In this document: positions 10,421 through 22,809 of the stretch, piece by piece | How the letters are laid out: each line of letters opens with the position of its first letter | Position numbering within the stretch: position 1 is the stretch's first letter | Source: Whitmania pigra | Taxonomy: Eukaryota > Annelida > Clitellata > Hirudinida > Haemopidae | Direction of reading: 5' to 3' | Assembly: GCA_021613335.1 (NCBI GenBank) | Contig: JAJTWR010000458.1 | Location: 1,263,501-1,327,500, forward strand | Length of the DNA: 64,000 bases | Position numbers and translations under genes: made by a program | Notes under the pieces: generated by a model | Databases searched by the model: none | Told to the model about the DNA's origin: nothing | The model's input: the letters and a program-made list of their open reading frames with translations, nothing else

Positions 10421-13400
10421 CTAACCAGCCTTTTGTCGGAGCTGAAAATATACAAAGAAAAAAATCGTCAATTACAACAATACAACAATGATACATTATT
10501 TATGCATACATAATAAATAATAAATATTATTATTAGACTATTTGTTAATGTTTCAGTCAAGGTTGACAACTCACTGCTGAAACCTCTCTTTCCAATTTTT
10601 CCACCTTTGTCTTCCACTTTTTCTCCTCAGCATCTACACTTGCTTCCAAAGTTCTTAGGATGGATTCCTGAGAACGATGCATCAATTAATCATTCGACAA
10701 TTAAATTAATTTCCTCAATAAATTACCAGCCAAAAATTCTGGCCTTGAGATCTTACCGTATCAGAAAGAACTTTTTTGTAATGCTCAACTTTCTGCTCCA
10801 GAAGTTCAATTAATTCTTTTCCTCCCTGGAAAGGTGGATTAAAATTCTACATTTTCACCTAAGAAGTTAAGTCACTCTAGGCTTATCTGTTTATTCCATA
10901 TTCAAAGTAATTTAAGAAGAATAACAAAATATTGATAATAATAATAACAATAGCAACAACGCTGTATAAAAACTTTTATAAAAACTATCTCACCTTGGAA
11001 GACCTCTCCCTGAGCTCATCATTCTCCGTCTTCAAGATCTACAACAACAAAATCCAAGATCTTGAATCTTTCTAATAAATCCTCTACAATTGTCTGGCAG
11101 TTTTTTTTATTTTTTCTGATCACTCTAACTTGAATATTATGAATTACTTGACTACTTGAATATTGACATGGCTGTTATGAAGCATTACTTCGAGTATATG
11201 GCTTAAATGCTTATCGACAGCAAGAGTAAAATGGATGATTAAATAATGTAATTAAAATAAAATAAATGGATTTAAAATGGCAATTAAAATGAAGGGATGT
11301 CATCACTGCAACTAACTGATATCAAGCTCTCGTGCTGGTCGAGAATCGACTGAAGAATTTCAATTTCTGCAGTCTTTGAGTCGAGGTCAAGCACCAACTG
11401 AGACATGTCCCAGTGGCATGACTCATTGACCTTTGACATTAGAGGCATTACATTAGACGATGATGATGAAAATAAAAATAATAATAAAGATAATAATAAT
11501 AAGAAGAAAAATAATAAAGATAATAATAGTAATAATACTGATAAAAATAGACATAATTATTAAACAGCAGCAACAATAATTGTAACTTCATTTATATCAA
11601 TGTAATATTTATATCTTGTAACAATTTATATGGCAGCATTGCAGGCACGTAACCCATTCGGCTAATCTGCACGCCTCAATAAAGCAGATGCTGTTCATTA
11701 TCATTATCATCATCACGAGTGTTGACAATAAATAAAGCTCATAAATATTCACAACTCTCACCTCATTAACAATCGTGTACTCCTTCCTCACAACATCCTC
11801 ATTGGTATTCGAGCCCTTGTCAGATGATGATGATAATGATGATGATGCAGCTTTCAATTCGTTCAGTTGATTTTCACTCTGCTCGAGCTTCTGATAAAGT
11901 TCCTGCAGCTTTGACTCGGCTGAGTTCAACGAGGTCATGATGGTCCAATTCTTTTCTCTCAATTTCTTTAATGAGTTAAGAAAATGTTTTTAAATTCTAG
12001 AAAACAAAATATGAAATTGAATAATTCAACAAATGGACTTCTAGTGGTGAGTAAAATACTGATTAATAAGACAAACAATAATAGCAATGATGTGCAGATT
12101 ATATCAAAATTTTACATTTCTGCTCAAAGCTACAATTGTAGATTTTGGCCAAATACTTATTGACAGGAATAATAATAATAATAATCAAATATAATTGATA
12201 ATCCATTAGGTTTTATTAGTTGAAAATAATAAATAAAAGACAAACATCATTTTTGTTTTTTTGCTCCAGCAGTTCTTGAGTGAGAGATGCAATTTCATCC
12301 TCCTGCCTGGTCATACAAATTTCGTTGGCCTTCGCAACCAACTTCAACTGCTTCACGTTTTCAATCTCCGGATCCTCGTTTCCTTCGCCGGTCTTTCCGA
12401 CTTTCACCTTGTCGCACTCCGAAGCTTCCCTATTCCTGGAAACGGGTGCCACCTCCTGAACGGAAACAGTCTCGACCTGGAGAGATTTCTGTTCCGCTTG
12501 AGAAAGTTTCGACTTCAATTCTGCGATCGAGTTTTGGAGGTCCTTGACTTGCAACTCTTGCTCCTTCCTGGTCAATTCTAACCTCTTCTCAGACTCTGTT
12601 AGTGCCTCCATGGCCTTCCAGTTCTTCTGCCTGAGATCCTGAAGGTGGAAGTCATTTTAATTCCATTAACTTATGCATTGCATTAAAAGCAAGCCTTAAA
12701 ACAAATAAAATGTTTGTCGAACAATGTTCAAAACTCACTTCATTCCTTTTATCCTTGAGTTCCAACTGTTCCCTGAGTTCTTTGCAGTTCTCCTCTTTCT
12801 CTGTGATGATGGCCTCCAACTTGACAGCCAACTCCGACTCCAGGCAACCGTTCTGCTGCTCGACGACCGCTTCGTTCGGCTTTAAAAATTAACACAAAAG
12901 CTGCGATGATCAATTAAGTAATGTAATGAAGATAACGTATTAAATAAAAACAGTAAATAATATCAATGAGTCAATGATACCAGTAAACAAAAGCCAGAAA
13001 TGCCTTCATTCGTTAAGAAACACTCACAATGGTTTTATTTTCCAATTCCTTTTCCAAATCAACCACCTGCTTCTTCAGCTTTTCCAGTGCAATCAGAAGT
13101 TCACCTCGTTCTTCTTCTAATGTCTACAGTAGTGGAAATTTAAAGAAAAAATTATCACAAATTTTCTATAATATAAAATATGGTGGAAAATAACAACAGC
13201 AATAATAATAATAATAATAATAATAATAACCAATAGCAATTCCAAGCAAACTCATATAAAATTAAATAAATACTTGAAAGACTAACCTGATTCTTCTTGT
13301 CGGTGACGTTAAGCTTGTCCACGAGTTCCTTGTTGGTCTTCTCGTGCTCCGAGAGTTGAGATTCGAGTTGAGTCAGGAGTCCAGCATCAGAGCATCCGTT

Positions 13401-16400
13401 GACCACTTGAGTCACGTTGCTTGCCTGCGATTGCTGGATGCTCTCGGACACGATTGACTGAAAACATTGATTGAAGGAATGCAAGTTGATGGAGGTTTGA
13501 CGGATTTTCCTCCAAAACAAGTCGCAACTTGTGGCAAGGAACTCTCAAAATGCTTGCATTGTTCAAAGTGCACAATTAAAGGAATGCAATGCGATGGAAA
13601 CAATAATTTAAGAAACAATTTGAGAACAAATTGGGTTCGTCTTTTAATCCAGAATTTCAAGTGATGTTTACAAGCCAATTACAATCATTAAGAAAGTAAA
13701 CATTTTATTTGCAAATGTTTGTGCACATTAAGGCTTTGACTTAAATTAATTTAAAGCCACCAAAATAAGTTGCAAGGAACTCTCAAAACGCTTGCATTGC
13801 AAAGTGCACAATTTCAATGCCAAACAAACTTATTATTATTATTATTATTATATTATTATTAGAAATGCTAGCTTTGAAGATTGGTGCTTAAGAAATAAAT
13901 TCAACAAAATGTGATTAAATCTGGACTAAAATGTGCCTTTGCATCTTATTTGGATACACAAAGCACTCACTGAACAAATTAGTTAAATACAAACACAAAC
14001 AAGTCAACAACAACTCCCTCAGGCAGACGAACAACAAGCAATTAAAACTCACAGCATCCTCAGCAGCTTTCAACTCCTTTTCCAGGTCACTAGTTTCCTT
14101 CTCGAGTCGTGCAACGAGAGCATGGAGTTCCTCGTTTTCCACCTTTGCATTCTGATTGCAACAACCAAACAGAACAACCTCAATTTTATGACATTTTTAT
14201 TTCAACAATTTTTGCATTCTAAGAGAATCTTAACCTCAATCAGAATTAAAATTATAAACACATAGTTTTAGTACCGTTACAGAAAAGAAATACAACAAAT
14301 AAAGTAAAGAATATTTAAAAATACATTCCATTTTATTGCACAATAAAAACAACATTGTTTTTTAATGGCACATCTCACCACCACTCAATTATGATGGTAA
14401 CAATAATAATATCAACAAATAAGTAAAATAAATACTTTCCTGGAATAAATCAATAAATCAGAATAAGTGAACTACAAAATTGTAAAACCTCTCTCCCAAC
14501 AACCATTGCCATGTTACAATCCTCGAAGATAACGAAAGAAAGGAAGGAGGCATGAAAGCGAGAACAAAAACATCACAAACTCACTCTCAGCTGGTTCTGC
14601 AGCTCCAGGTTGGGCTGGCCTTGCATCTGAAGGCGTTGATGCTCCTGCTGCAGGTCCAAGTACATCTTCTCCATGCGTGCAACCGCATCCGAGGCTTCTT
14701 TCTGTTTGTAAACAACGACCGTTAAAACTCGGCCGCGAGGATCGATCGGACACATTTTAAGAGTTTTGATTAACAATTGTCGATTTGAAGTTTGTTATCT
14801 CGTCTGGTTTAGCTACTTTAGTTGATGGGTAGAAATGTTTAATTATGGAATTGTTCCAAAAAATTGGATTCCTAAACAAATGTTACGAGTACGAAACGAA
14901 CTCGAGATGGTTTATATTAGAATGAAATGCAGGAGCCACCTGTTGGAAAATTAAGAAATTGAAAACAAAGCAATTAAAGAGGCACCTGCTTCATCTCCAT
15001 TGCCCTGGCTCTCTCGTCTGCCTGTTTGAATTTCATCTCCAGAGATTTATTGGTCAATTCCAGGTGATCCAACTTCCTGACAGCATCATTCAAGAGATCC
15101 ATGGTCTTTGCTCTCTGGTTGATCTCCTCATTTCTCTGTTTCTCTGCATGGCTGCAAAACAACAATAGCAACAATTTGTTTTGCTGCAAAACAACAATAG
15201 CAACAATTTGTTTTGCTGCAAAACAACAATAGCAATGACTTGCACTGACAAGCAATTGATGATACATTAATCTTTTGAAAGGCATTCTCTCAAATTACAT
15301 TGTTGTTGCATCATAAATTGAGGGCTCGACTTGACAATCAATGTCCGAGTGCACGAATGCACGACAAACAAATTAAGATATCCGATATCTAAAAATATCG
15401 AATATTAAAAATATGAATATAAAAGTTGAATCTGTTTCTGAGAATCGAGAATGTAATCTTCTAAGCTGATGTTAAAAATAGAAAGAAATCAATAGTAAAA
15501 CTTTTCGATTACCTTATCTCAGCCGTCAGTTTGGCATTTTCCTCAGCCAAGTTGGACATGATCATCGAGAGGTCATTAGGTCTTGCCTTGAGTGACTGCA
15601 ACTCCTGTTGTAGGAGCTGAATGGCCTGCTTGCTCTGTTGCTCCTTTTGATGCAAACTGCTCAGTAGCGTCTGCTTCTCTTCGTTCTTAAAATGACAACA
15701 TCATCGACTTGATAAGTTACTGTTATTTACTTATTATTTAATTATTAATTATTATTACTACTATTATAATTGTTAAATCTTGTTGCTACGAACTATGTTG
15801 TTACGATTAAGTGGTTGATAATATTTAAGAAGGAGTAAAATGAATTGAAAGTAATGATTTTGAAATTAAAAAAGAGATGTTGTGAAGATAATCACTCACA
15901 TGTTTCTGGCTGACAACATGGATGTTTGTTTCCAGTTCAGTGAATCTTGAACGCTCAGTGGTCAGTTCTTTCTTCATCTGGAACAACGCCTCATTCATGG
16001 ATTTAAATTGCAGTTGATCTGTAATCACAAGTCATCTAAATAACCAGTGATTGATTAGAAAATATTCCTTCCTTCAATCTCAAGAAGGCAAAGAACCGAT
16101 TTTCAAAACATGATTGCTTAAACACTTTAGTAATAAATAATATCAAGTGATTTATAATATCTCATCATTAAAACCACAGCCAGTACATTCTCAGAAATAA
16201 TTCTAAGTAACCAGCTGACCTCTTTGAATGATGGCATCTTTCTCATTTATCAATTTCTTCAGTTCATCAAGGTCACTGGAAGCCTTGTTGCCATTTTGTT
16301 GCTGTTTGTTGGGTTGTTGAACTTCAACTGAAGGTGCCTTCTTCTGCTTGAATTCCGATTGGACAACAGGAATCTCCTCAGCAACTAAATTTTAAAACAA

Positions 16401-19201
16401 TTTTGGTCACAAAATAATAAGCTTTAAATACATCAAATCTAACATCAAATATAATGAACCCAAAAAGACTTCTTATTTATGCCAGATCTGTCATTTTGTA
16501 AGACCTATTATGGTCATAATGCAGATAAGCTTAAGTAACACTTAAGAATTTGTAAATGTGACAAAGCAACGTCCATTAAAGTCATCCAGCATAAAGCTAA
16601 TTGTATGCACCATCAAACTCTTCAGAGGCTTTGGCTTTTGGGTTCCTCTTCTTGTTGGCAGCAGGTTGCAGAGGAGCAGACATTGTTGCCTTGATCCTTT
16701 GCTCCACTATGGCTTCTTCCACTACTGGTTTACTGGGAAGAGATGCAACTTGAGAGCTGGCTTCTACCTTGACCTTCTGCTCTGCAATGCTGACCTCTAA
16801 AAATGTAAACAACATTTGGGTGACAATGTTGGCAATGACGATTTTATTTATAACTTTTATTTGCAGAATGATCATCCCATGATTGTGTGATGCGATCGTC
16901 TTAATAATTTTTATTTTTTGCTCAGGTCACGAACTCACCCTCGTTGGACTTCTTGTTCTTCTTTTTCTTGTCAGTTTGCAGGGGTGGGTTCAATTCCTGG
17001 TTCTCCTCAAGTTCTTTGCCTAGTTTTGCAGCATGAAGTTCTTTGGCTGGTCTTGATGATGATGCAACTTCTTTGCTCTTCAATTGATTCTTTTTGTCGT
17101 CTCCTCTCTCCAGTTGTTGTTGCTGTTCAACGTCCGACGCATGAGCCTCGGTTCCTTTAGTCTGTCAAAATCAAAATTTATTGCAAATAAATAAATAAAT
17201 CATAAAATAAGAATGAAATTTCAAAAAATAATTGCTTAGCCATATAAAAAAGGCTTAAAGGGTTATTTCAACATCTCCTTAATGGACTTACATTCCTGTT
17301 AATTATTACCATTAAAACAAGCAGCTAAGAGCAATCAAATAACTGGTCTTAAAATTCAAAATAAAATTCTGCACAGGAAATAAACATAGTCTAATGATCA
17401 TGAATGTCTTAATTACTAAAATGTCAACAAAATACTAAACACAAACAGTGCAATATTATTTAATAAATAAGTATTAAATCAATAAATAAATATTATTCAA
17501 TATTTCCCTTTGCATTTTCAGTTGACCTAATGTTTTAGCTTTTGGTTGCTTATGTTTGATGTTCTTAAAATAAAACGAAATCAATATTATTCGACTGTTT
17601 TAATTATATTCTACGGCAATGCACGAGATGGCTGTTATTATTATTCTTATTATTATTGATGTCCTTGTTATTAAATTCAAATTTCACCTTCGGCTTATCA
17701 TCCTTTCCAACGAGGGCAGCTTTTCCAGAAACCAACTGTCTCGATGAATCCACTTCAGGTGTCTCCTCCAATGACTTCTTCACGGGTTTTGCAGTCAAGG
17801 TGTGCTGCACCTTCTCCACTACCAGAAATAATGAGGTACTTGATGATAATGACGATGGTTGGTATAATGAAGATATTAACGGTGATTTAGATGGTGGACT
17901 TTAGATTTTTGATGAAGATAAAACTTGCGAATTAATAATTAAGACATTCATTATGTACATATAAAAATATTTAGTTATTAAAGACCAGTTCTCAAACCCC
18001 TAAAAACAGGTGCTCAGTTGGATAGAGATGAGATGCTGTTGATGCTCCCAGCCAATCATTGTTAAATTGGTTAATTAATCAATTCAAGCAAATCATTCCT
18101 TCATATCTGCACTTGGATTCGTTAAACAAATTTTCATTGATGTGACTTCATGCAAAAATTTAAAAAACATTGCCTTGTAATTTATTAATTTCTGAATAAT
18201 CCATTATCAATTATTTTCACTATCATACTTTAGTTTAGTTACTGTCAATTCCTTCAACGTAACTTTACAAACGCTCTCATTTAATTTAAAAGTTAAGCAA
18301 GAAATAATTAAATTTGAAAATTATAGAAATGCTGGATGTTTACTTAATATCCTCAGTAACACGATGATCACTTTCATAGCCCATTATTATAACAGAAATA
18401 AAACATGTCTTAACTACGTCAAGAGACATATCTTCTCAATGAATATCTATGACTCATGAAGGCGGAACTTCAAACAACTATAGCTGTTCCGTAATCAGTT
18501 GTGCATTTTATATTTTACTATCTGCTGACCAAACAATCTGATAATATGCTACATAAATGTTACAAGGCAAGTTGCATCGTCCAATCAAAAAAAACTCGAG
18601 CTATAAATATCTCCAAATCAAAAATAGGAATTAGTTGTAATATACTCTTTTTCACCTAACCAGGTTCGTACTGAGACATTCTCATCAATTAACATAACTA
18701 AGTAAAACAGCTTGTTAGTTAACTAATAATCATTCTAATAACCACAATTCTAAATTTACTACATTTATTGCCATAAATACAATTTATTCACAAACCTTTC
18801 TCAACCACATTTTGATTCTTCTTCTTTACATCTGCCTTCTCCCCATTGGCCCAAGTTTGTGCAGATGACCCCAAAACACCCTCTGGAACAGCAGTTAGCC
18901 TAACATCGGAAGCCTGGACTGCATTAAGTGCAGCTTTATCCGTACCGCTCTCCTTTGAAGCAACTTTTTCTGGAACTTCAACAGGTTTGCTTATAACTCT
19001 TTGCCTGACACTGTTCTTGGGCTTCTTGACTACCTTCTTATCGTTTTCTTTAAACATCAGTGCATCAACCTCATCAAGGAGGAATGTTCTCTGGTAGGGT
19101 GTTTCTCTCATCAAACACTTGTGTAAGAAATACAAAATGGTCAGTAATAATGATGCTACACCCATAGATCCAGCAAGCAGAATTACTGATGAACTGTCCA
19201 T
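10421..19201 (-). CDS. RRBP1: Ribosome-binding protein 1 (p180/kinectin family), 20 exons, 1032 aa
   Basis: Coding exons in reverse order: 18796-19201, 17688-17818, 16939-17161, 16611-16796, 16220-16384, 15900-16018, 15513-15685, 14986-15151, 14585-14701, 14053-14151, 13287-13457, 13028-13123, 12739-12879, 12246-12638, 11762-11965, 11317-11397, 10994-11038, 10757-10825, 10575-10667, 10421-10441. All phases agree. Residues about 6-28 form the N-terminal membrane anchor, followed by lysine-rich cytosolic sequence with two basic clusters (DKKKKNKKSNE; NKKRNPKAK). From about residue 360 the protein is coiled coil. DLRQKNWKAMEAL (732) and KLREKNWTIMTSL (863) repeat the family motif; RPNDLSMIMSNLAEENAKLT and VEHYKKVL are also diagnostic. 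The p180 decapeptide repeats are absent, as in short invertebrate forms. It should sit on rough ER as a ribosome/microtubule scaffold. An acceptor at 19205-19206 just upstream of the ATG indicates a non-coding first exon. Confidence 0.9.
11590..11690 (-). mobile_element. tRNA-derived SINE fragment in an RRBP1 intron (copy B)
   Basis: The reverse strand reads ttagccgaatgggttacgtg followed by cctgcaatgctgc, then jumps to ccatataaattgttacaag and ataaatgaagttacaa. These match the head and the tail of the SINE at 61215-61408, with about 85 internal bases missing, including the B box. The head resembles a tRNA A box. Confidence 0.6.
13201..13229. repeat. AAT microsatellite
   Basis: Nearly perfect (AAT)n in an RRBP1 intron, immediately downstream on the reverse strand of the exon 13287-13457. 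A similar short ATT run lies at about 13831-13860 in the preceding intron. Confidence 0.9.
15151..15234. repeat. 32-base tandem repeat carrying copies of a 3' splice site
   Basis: Unit gctgcaaaacaacaatagca plus acaatttgtttt, 32 bases, begins at 15151, 15183 and 15215; the third copy is 20 bases long. On the reverse strand every copy supplies a pyrimidine-rich tract ending TTTTGCAG|C, so the acceptor of the RRBP1 exon 14986-15151 is present three times in tandem. Codon phase requires the copy next to the exon, since 32 and 64 are not multiples of three. Confidence 0.85.
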
Positions 19202-20308
19202 GACCTAAAATAATAACAGTTGAGTCAAGCTAATGAAACGAAAATTATTACCCACACGAACATGTCAGAACTTTTCTAAACTGCGATCTTACTTTTACCA
19301 AATATAAAATTGACTTGGCATTAGTGTAATCACAAACAATCTCTAAACTTTAAATTAACTAGAATAGATTTTGCAAATGTCTGATTAGGTGTTTACCAAT
19401 CCCATCTCGAAAAGAGTTAGGTCACAAACGAAAAAGAAATCTGTTTGATTAATGTATGTAATCAACAAATAACGTATATTTGCCGAATAAGATACAAGCA
19501 CACGTAAAAAGCCTGCAACATCACACGAAATGTAAGACACGCTTGACACGTCGCCAAACTATGGAGCCAGCAGCCTACATAGCGACAATTCTAAAAATGT
19601 AATAAGAATCGGGCCGCAAGTATGCGCAAAATGTACACAAATACAAAAATAACGTACTCTATTCTAGAATTAAATTAAGATGAGCAAAAAAACTCTCAGA
19701 CTTTAATCTCCAATTCACTAATAACGCAACACTAAAGGTAAATCACTCCGAATAGCCACAGATGGCCGACTTATGGAGAGTTGTGGAGAGTCAGCATATT
19801 ATATCCCTAGGATGCGTAAGCTTACATAAAATCTTTTGTACATTCAATATTTAAAAAAGACTCATTTATAATTTGCGTTAAATTTATTTTAATTAACATT
19901 TTATGTTATATTATTAAAACTGAATTGAAATTTAATGTACGAAATTCTTACGTGGCCATAATTTCAGTTAAACGACCTGCAATTTGTTATTGATATTAAC
20001 TCACAAATAAGACAAAATTATTTTATTAGTCAGTCTCTCATTTTTATCATTTATTTCGAATAATAAATAATTAAATGATTTAAGTACTTAAAAAATGTAG
20101 AGTATGATTCAGCGCTTTATCGATATAACCTTGATAATTCTTATATTTAAGAATTAAAGATAGAAGCTTTTATTTTGCATCTTCATTTTGTTGTTTTTAA
20201 TAAAAGTAAAAGGTTAATTTAAATGTCAGATGTTTTGAAGATAAATTACAATCATTTCGTACTGCTATTTCGTTCTGCCATTATCTACATAAACACTTAA
20301 CCGCAGTC
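19202..20308. promoter_or_regulatory. Divergent RRBP1/NDUFS3 intergenic region
   Basis: The two start codons face away from each other across 1,107 bases, so both promoters must lie here. An acceptor at 19205-19206 shows that RRBP1 has an intron in its 5' untranslated region, so its transcription start is further toward 20,000. No clear TATA box or initiator was fixed for either gene. Confidence 0.6.
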
Positions 20309-21850
20309 ATGGCTTCTCAGGTTGGAACGCTGATTAGGAGGTCAGTGACTGCTTTGCTGAGTGCAACAAAGAATGGTAAGGTTTTTCGCTACGCTTTAGA
20401 TTTGAGCATTTCCAACTTATAATTTATAAGAATACTTTGCAAGGGATTTATTTATTTACCATGTCAAATTAGTTGTTATGAAGAACCGCTGTATTCCCAG
20501 GCTTTCCTAACGATTTTAACAATAATTTTTAAGGTGGTGTTGCTCGCTGTTTGGCTCGTCCACAATCAACAAATACCAATTTTGTGAAATGTAAGTCTCA
20601 AATTGCATGTTGACAATTCAATCCTAGGAATATTGATCATCTTGTGATCTCTCAGTATGATTTTTCTTGCACAACTCGTACATTTTACTTTTTATGGCTT
20701 CATTCCATAATTTCGTAAAATTTCTGCAGCAACCGTGAGGCCGACCACACCTGTCCTGGAGCAGACTCTTTTTGATTATGGCAAATATGTGGCAGATTGT
20801 CTTCCAAAATTTGTACAGAAGGTCCAAGTTGTTCATGGATGTGAATTGGAAGTTATGATTTCCCCTGAGGGCATCTTACCAGTGCTGACCTTCCTGAAAG
20901 ATCACACCAATGCCGAGTTCACCAACATCGTGGACATTTGTGGCGTGGACGTGCCTACCCGACAAAACAGATTCGAGGTAGGTTGGGTTGGTTTATATTT
21001 AAGAATCATTATGGCTCCCTAATGCGTACTTTTGTAAATTTTGTGCAGATTGTCTACAATCTTTTGTCTATTCGTTTTAACCAAAGAATTCGTGTGAAGA
21101 CTTACACAGATGAACTCACTCCAGTTGAATCTGTCACCTGCATCTTTGCAGGCGCAGACTGGTATGAGAGAGAGGTTGGTTGATTCAAACAGTTTGGTGA
21201 ACAAAGATTCTGTGGAATGCTCGGGATGTGTTTACTTTAATTACTTAATCTGCAGCTTTAGCTCAGATTAATTTACCAATTCACATGGCTTATTTCTGTT
21301 TAGTCTTGTGGAATTGCAGAGATCGATTAGTAGTTGAGAGTACAATTTTTGGCTAATTCTGTTTTTTCTCGTCCAGACACATTGTAACTAAAATATGTAA
21401 ATGAAAGACAAGCCAGCAAATTTTTTTTTCAGATTTGGGATTTGTATGGAGTTTACTTCCACAACCATCCAGACTTGAGAAGGATTCTGACTGATTATGG
21501 TTTCCAGGGTCATCCATTCAGGAAGGATTTTCCTCTGGTTGGATATGTCGAGGTATGTTTAAGGTCGCGAAGTCCATATCAGCATCAAAAAAACGTATTC
21601 CATAACGATCCATGTGAATATACTGCAGTTAACATCTTTCCAATGTTAAATAACTTTCTAAATCATGGCCAATCAACTTTAGGTTCGTTACGATGATGAA
21701 CTCAAGAGAGTGGTGGCAGAACCTGTTGAACTGATTCAAGAATGGAGGAATTTCGACTACACATCACCCTGGGAGAGCTTCCCCAAATTTAGGGAGGCAG
21801 AGGAAGCAAAGGCTCTGGAAGGAGAGAAGAAAGAGGAACCTAAGAAATAA
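20309..21850 (+). CDS. NDUFS3: NADH dehydrogenase (ubiquinone) iron-sulfur protein 3, 6 exons, 261 aa
   Basis: Coding exons: 20309-20375, 20534-20590, 20730-20977, 21049-21174, 21433-21552 and 21683-21850 (TAA). Phases agree and the 261 aa compare with about 264 for human NDUFS3. The N-terminus ([20 protein letters not shown]) is a basic, serine-rich mitochondrial presequence. The complex I 30-kDa signature is present across exons 4-5: [20 protein letters not shown] then [18 protein letters not shown]. The C-terminus is acidic then lysine-rich (KKEEPKK). It is a core subunit of the hydrophilic arm of complex I in the mitochondrial matrix; it does not itself bind an iron-sulfur cluster. It is divergent from RRBP1 and convergent with the nucleotidase gene. 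Confidence 0.97.
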
Positions 21851-22809
21851 ACAAGCATTGTTGTGTTTGTGATGCGTCATAAGAAGAAATTGATGGCTTT
21901 AATGCACTTTTATCACAGTGATGTTTGAAATTCTCTTGAAATAACAAAACAAACACATTTCAGAATCAATTTATTATTGTAAACCACTACAAACCATGCA
22001 AACAACACTATTTTAAGGCTTGCAATCAAATGAACAAAAGATTGAAGTAGAAATAGTTCATCACAAGCTGAAAAAGGGTCTGAAGTTGTATAGTAAATGT
22101 GCCATTGAGCAATCTAATGATGAGTTCTTAGGGTTTAGACAGTAACTAAGTACCACTTAAGTGGAAAATTTGAACAAAGCTGATGCAAAATGCCGACATT
22201 GATCCAAAATGATCCTGCTGGAAATAAATTAAAATAGAGCAAAGTTACATGTAAACAAACTTTGAGATCTCTTGTGACTCGAAAAATGACTAGTGTGCAC
22301 CTGTTAGAATGAGCCATGCAAACCCGTTGTGGTCATCTTTTCTTGAACGTTACAGGGTTGTGCAAGCCATTGTAAGGTTTTAAGCGTATTGCTTGGGTTG
22401 TTCTGTTTTTAAGAGCTCATCGCAAAGTGATGCCAATTTACACTTAGCGAAGAAAGTATTCAACAGATACCATTTCAAAAGCTGATGGTAAGGGGAAGGA
22501 TGTTGAAGAAAAACAAGATTGTCATGGGGCACATGGAGCTGGAGGTAAAAATGAAACACTCCTTGAAATAAAATTTGACAAAGAGCACTTTCCAAGAAAA
22601 TGAAACAGTTTAGGAAGTCTTGATGACATTAAATGATAAAATTTAATTCAAAAGCTGAAAAGTTTTCAAAGGAGACAAATATGGTTAAAGTAGTAAATGC
22701 ACACAAGCCTCAGCATGCAAAATCTCAACAAACCCAAGAGGTACAATTTAATCTGAGGTTTAAAAAACAGCAAATGAGTGAACCATCCAGAGTGAGTAAT
22801 TCTTCGTGT
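21851..22809. other. Convergent 3' flanks of NDUFS3 and the nucleotidase
   Basis: No gene seen. It must hold the 3' untranslated regions of two converging genes. A reverse-strand AATAAA lies near 21970. The short open frames in this stretch have neither family resemblance nor splice support. Confidence 0.5.
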
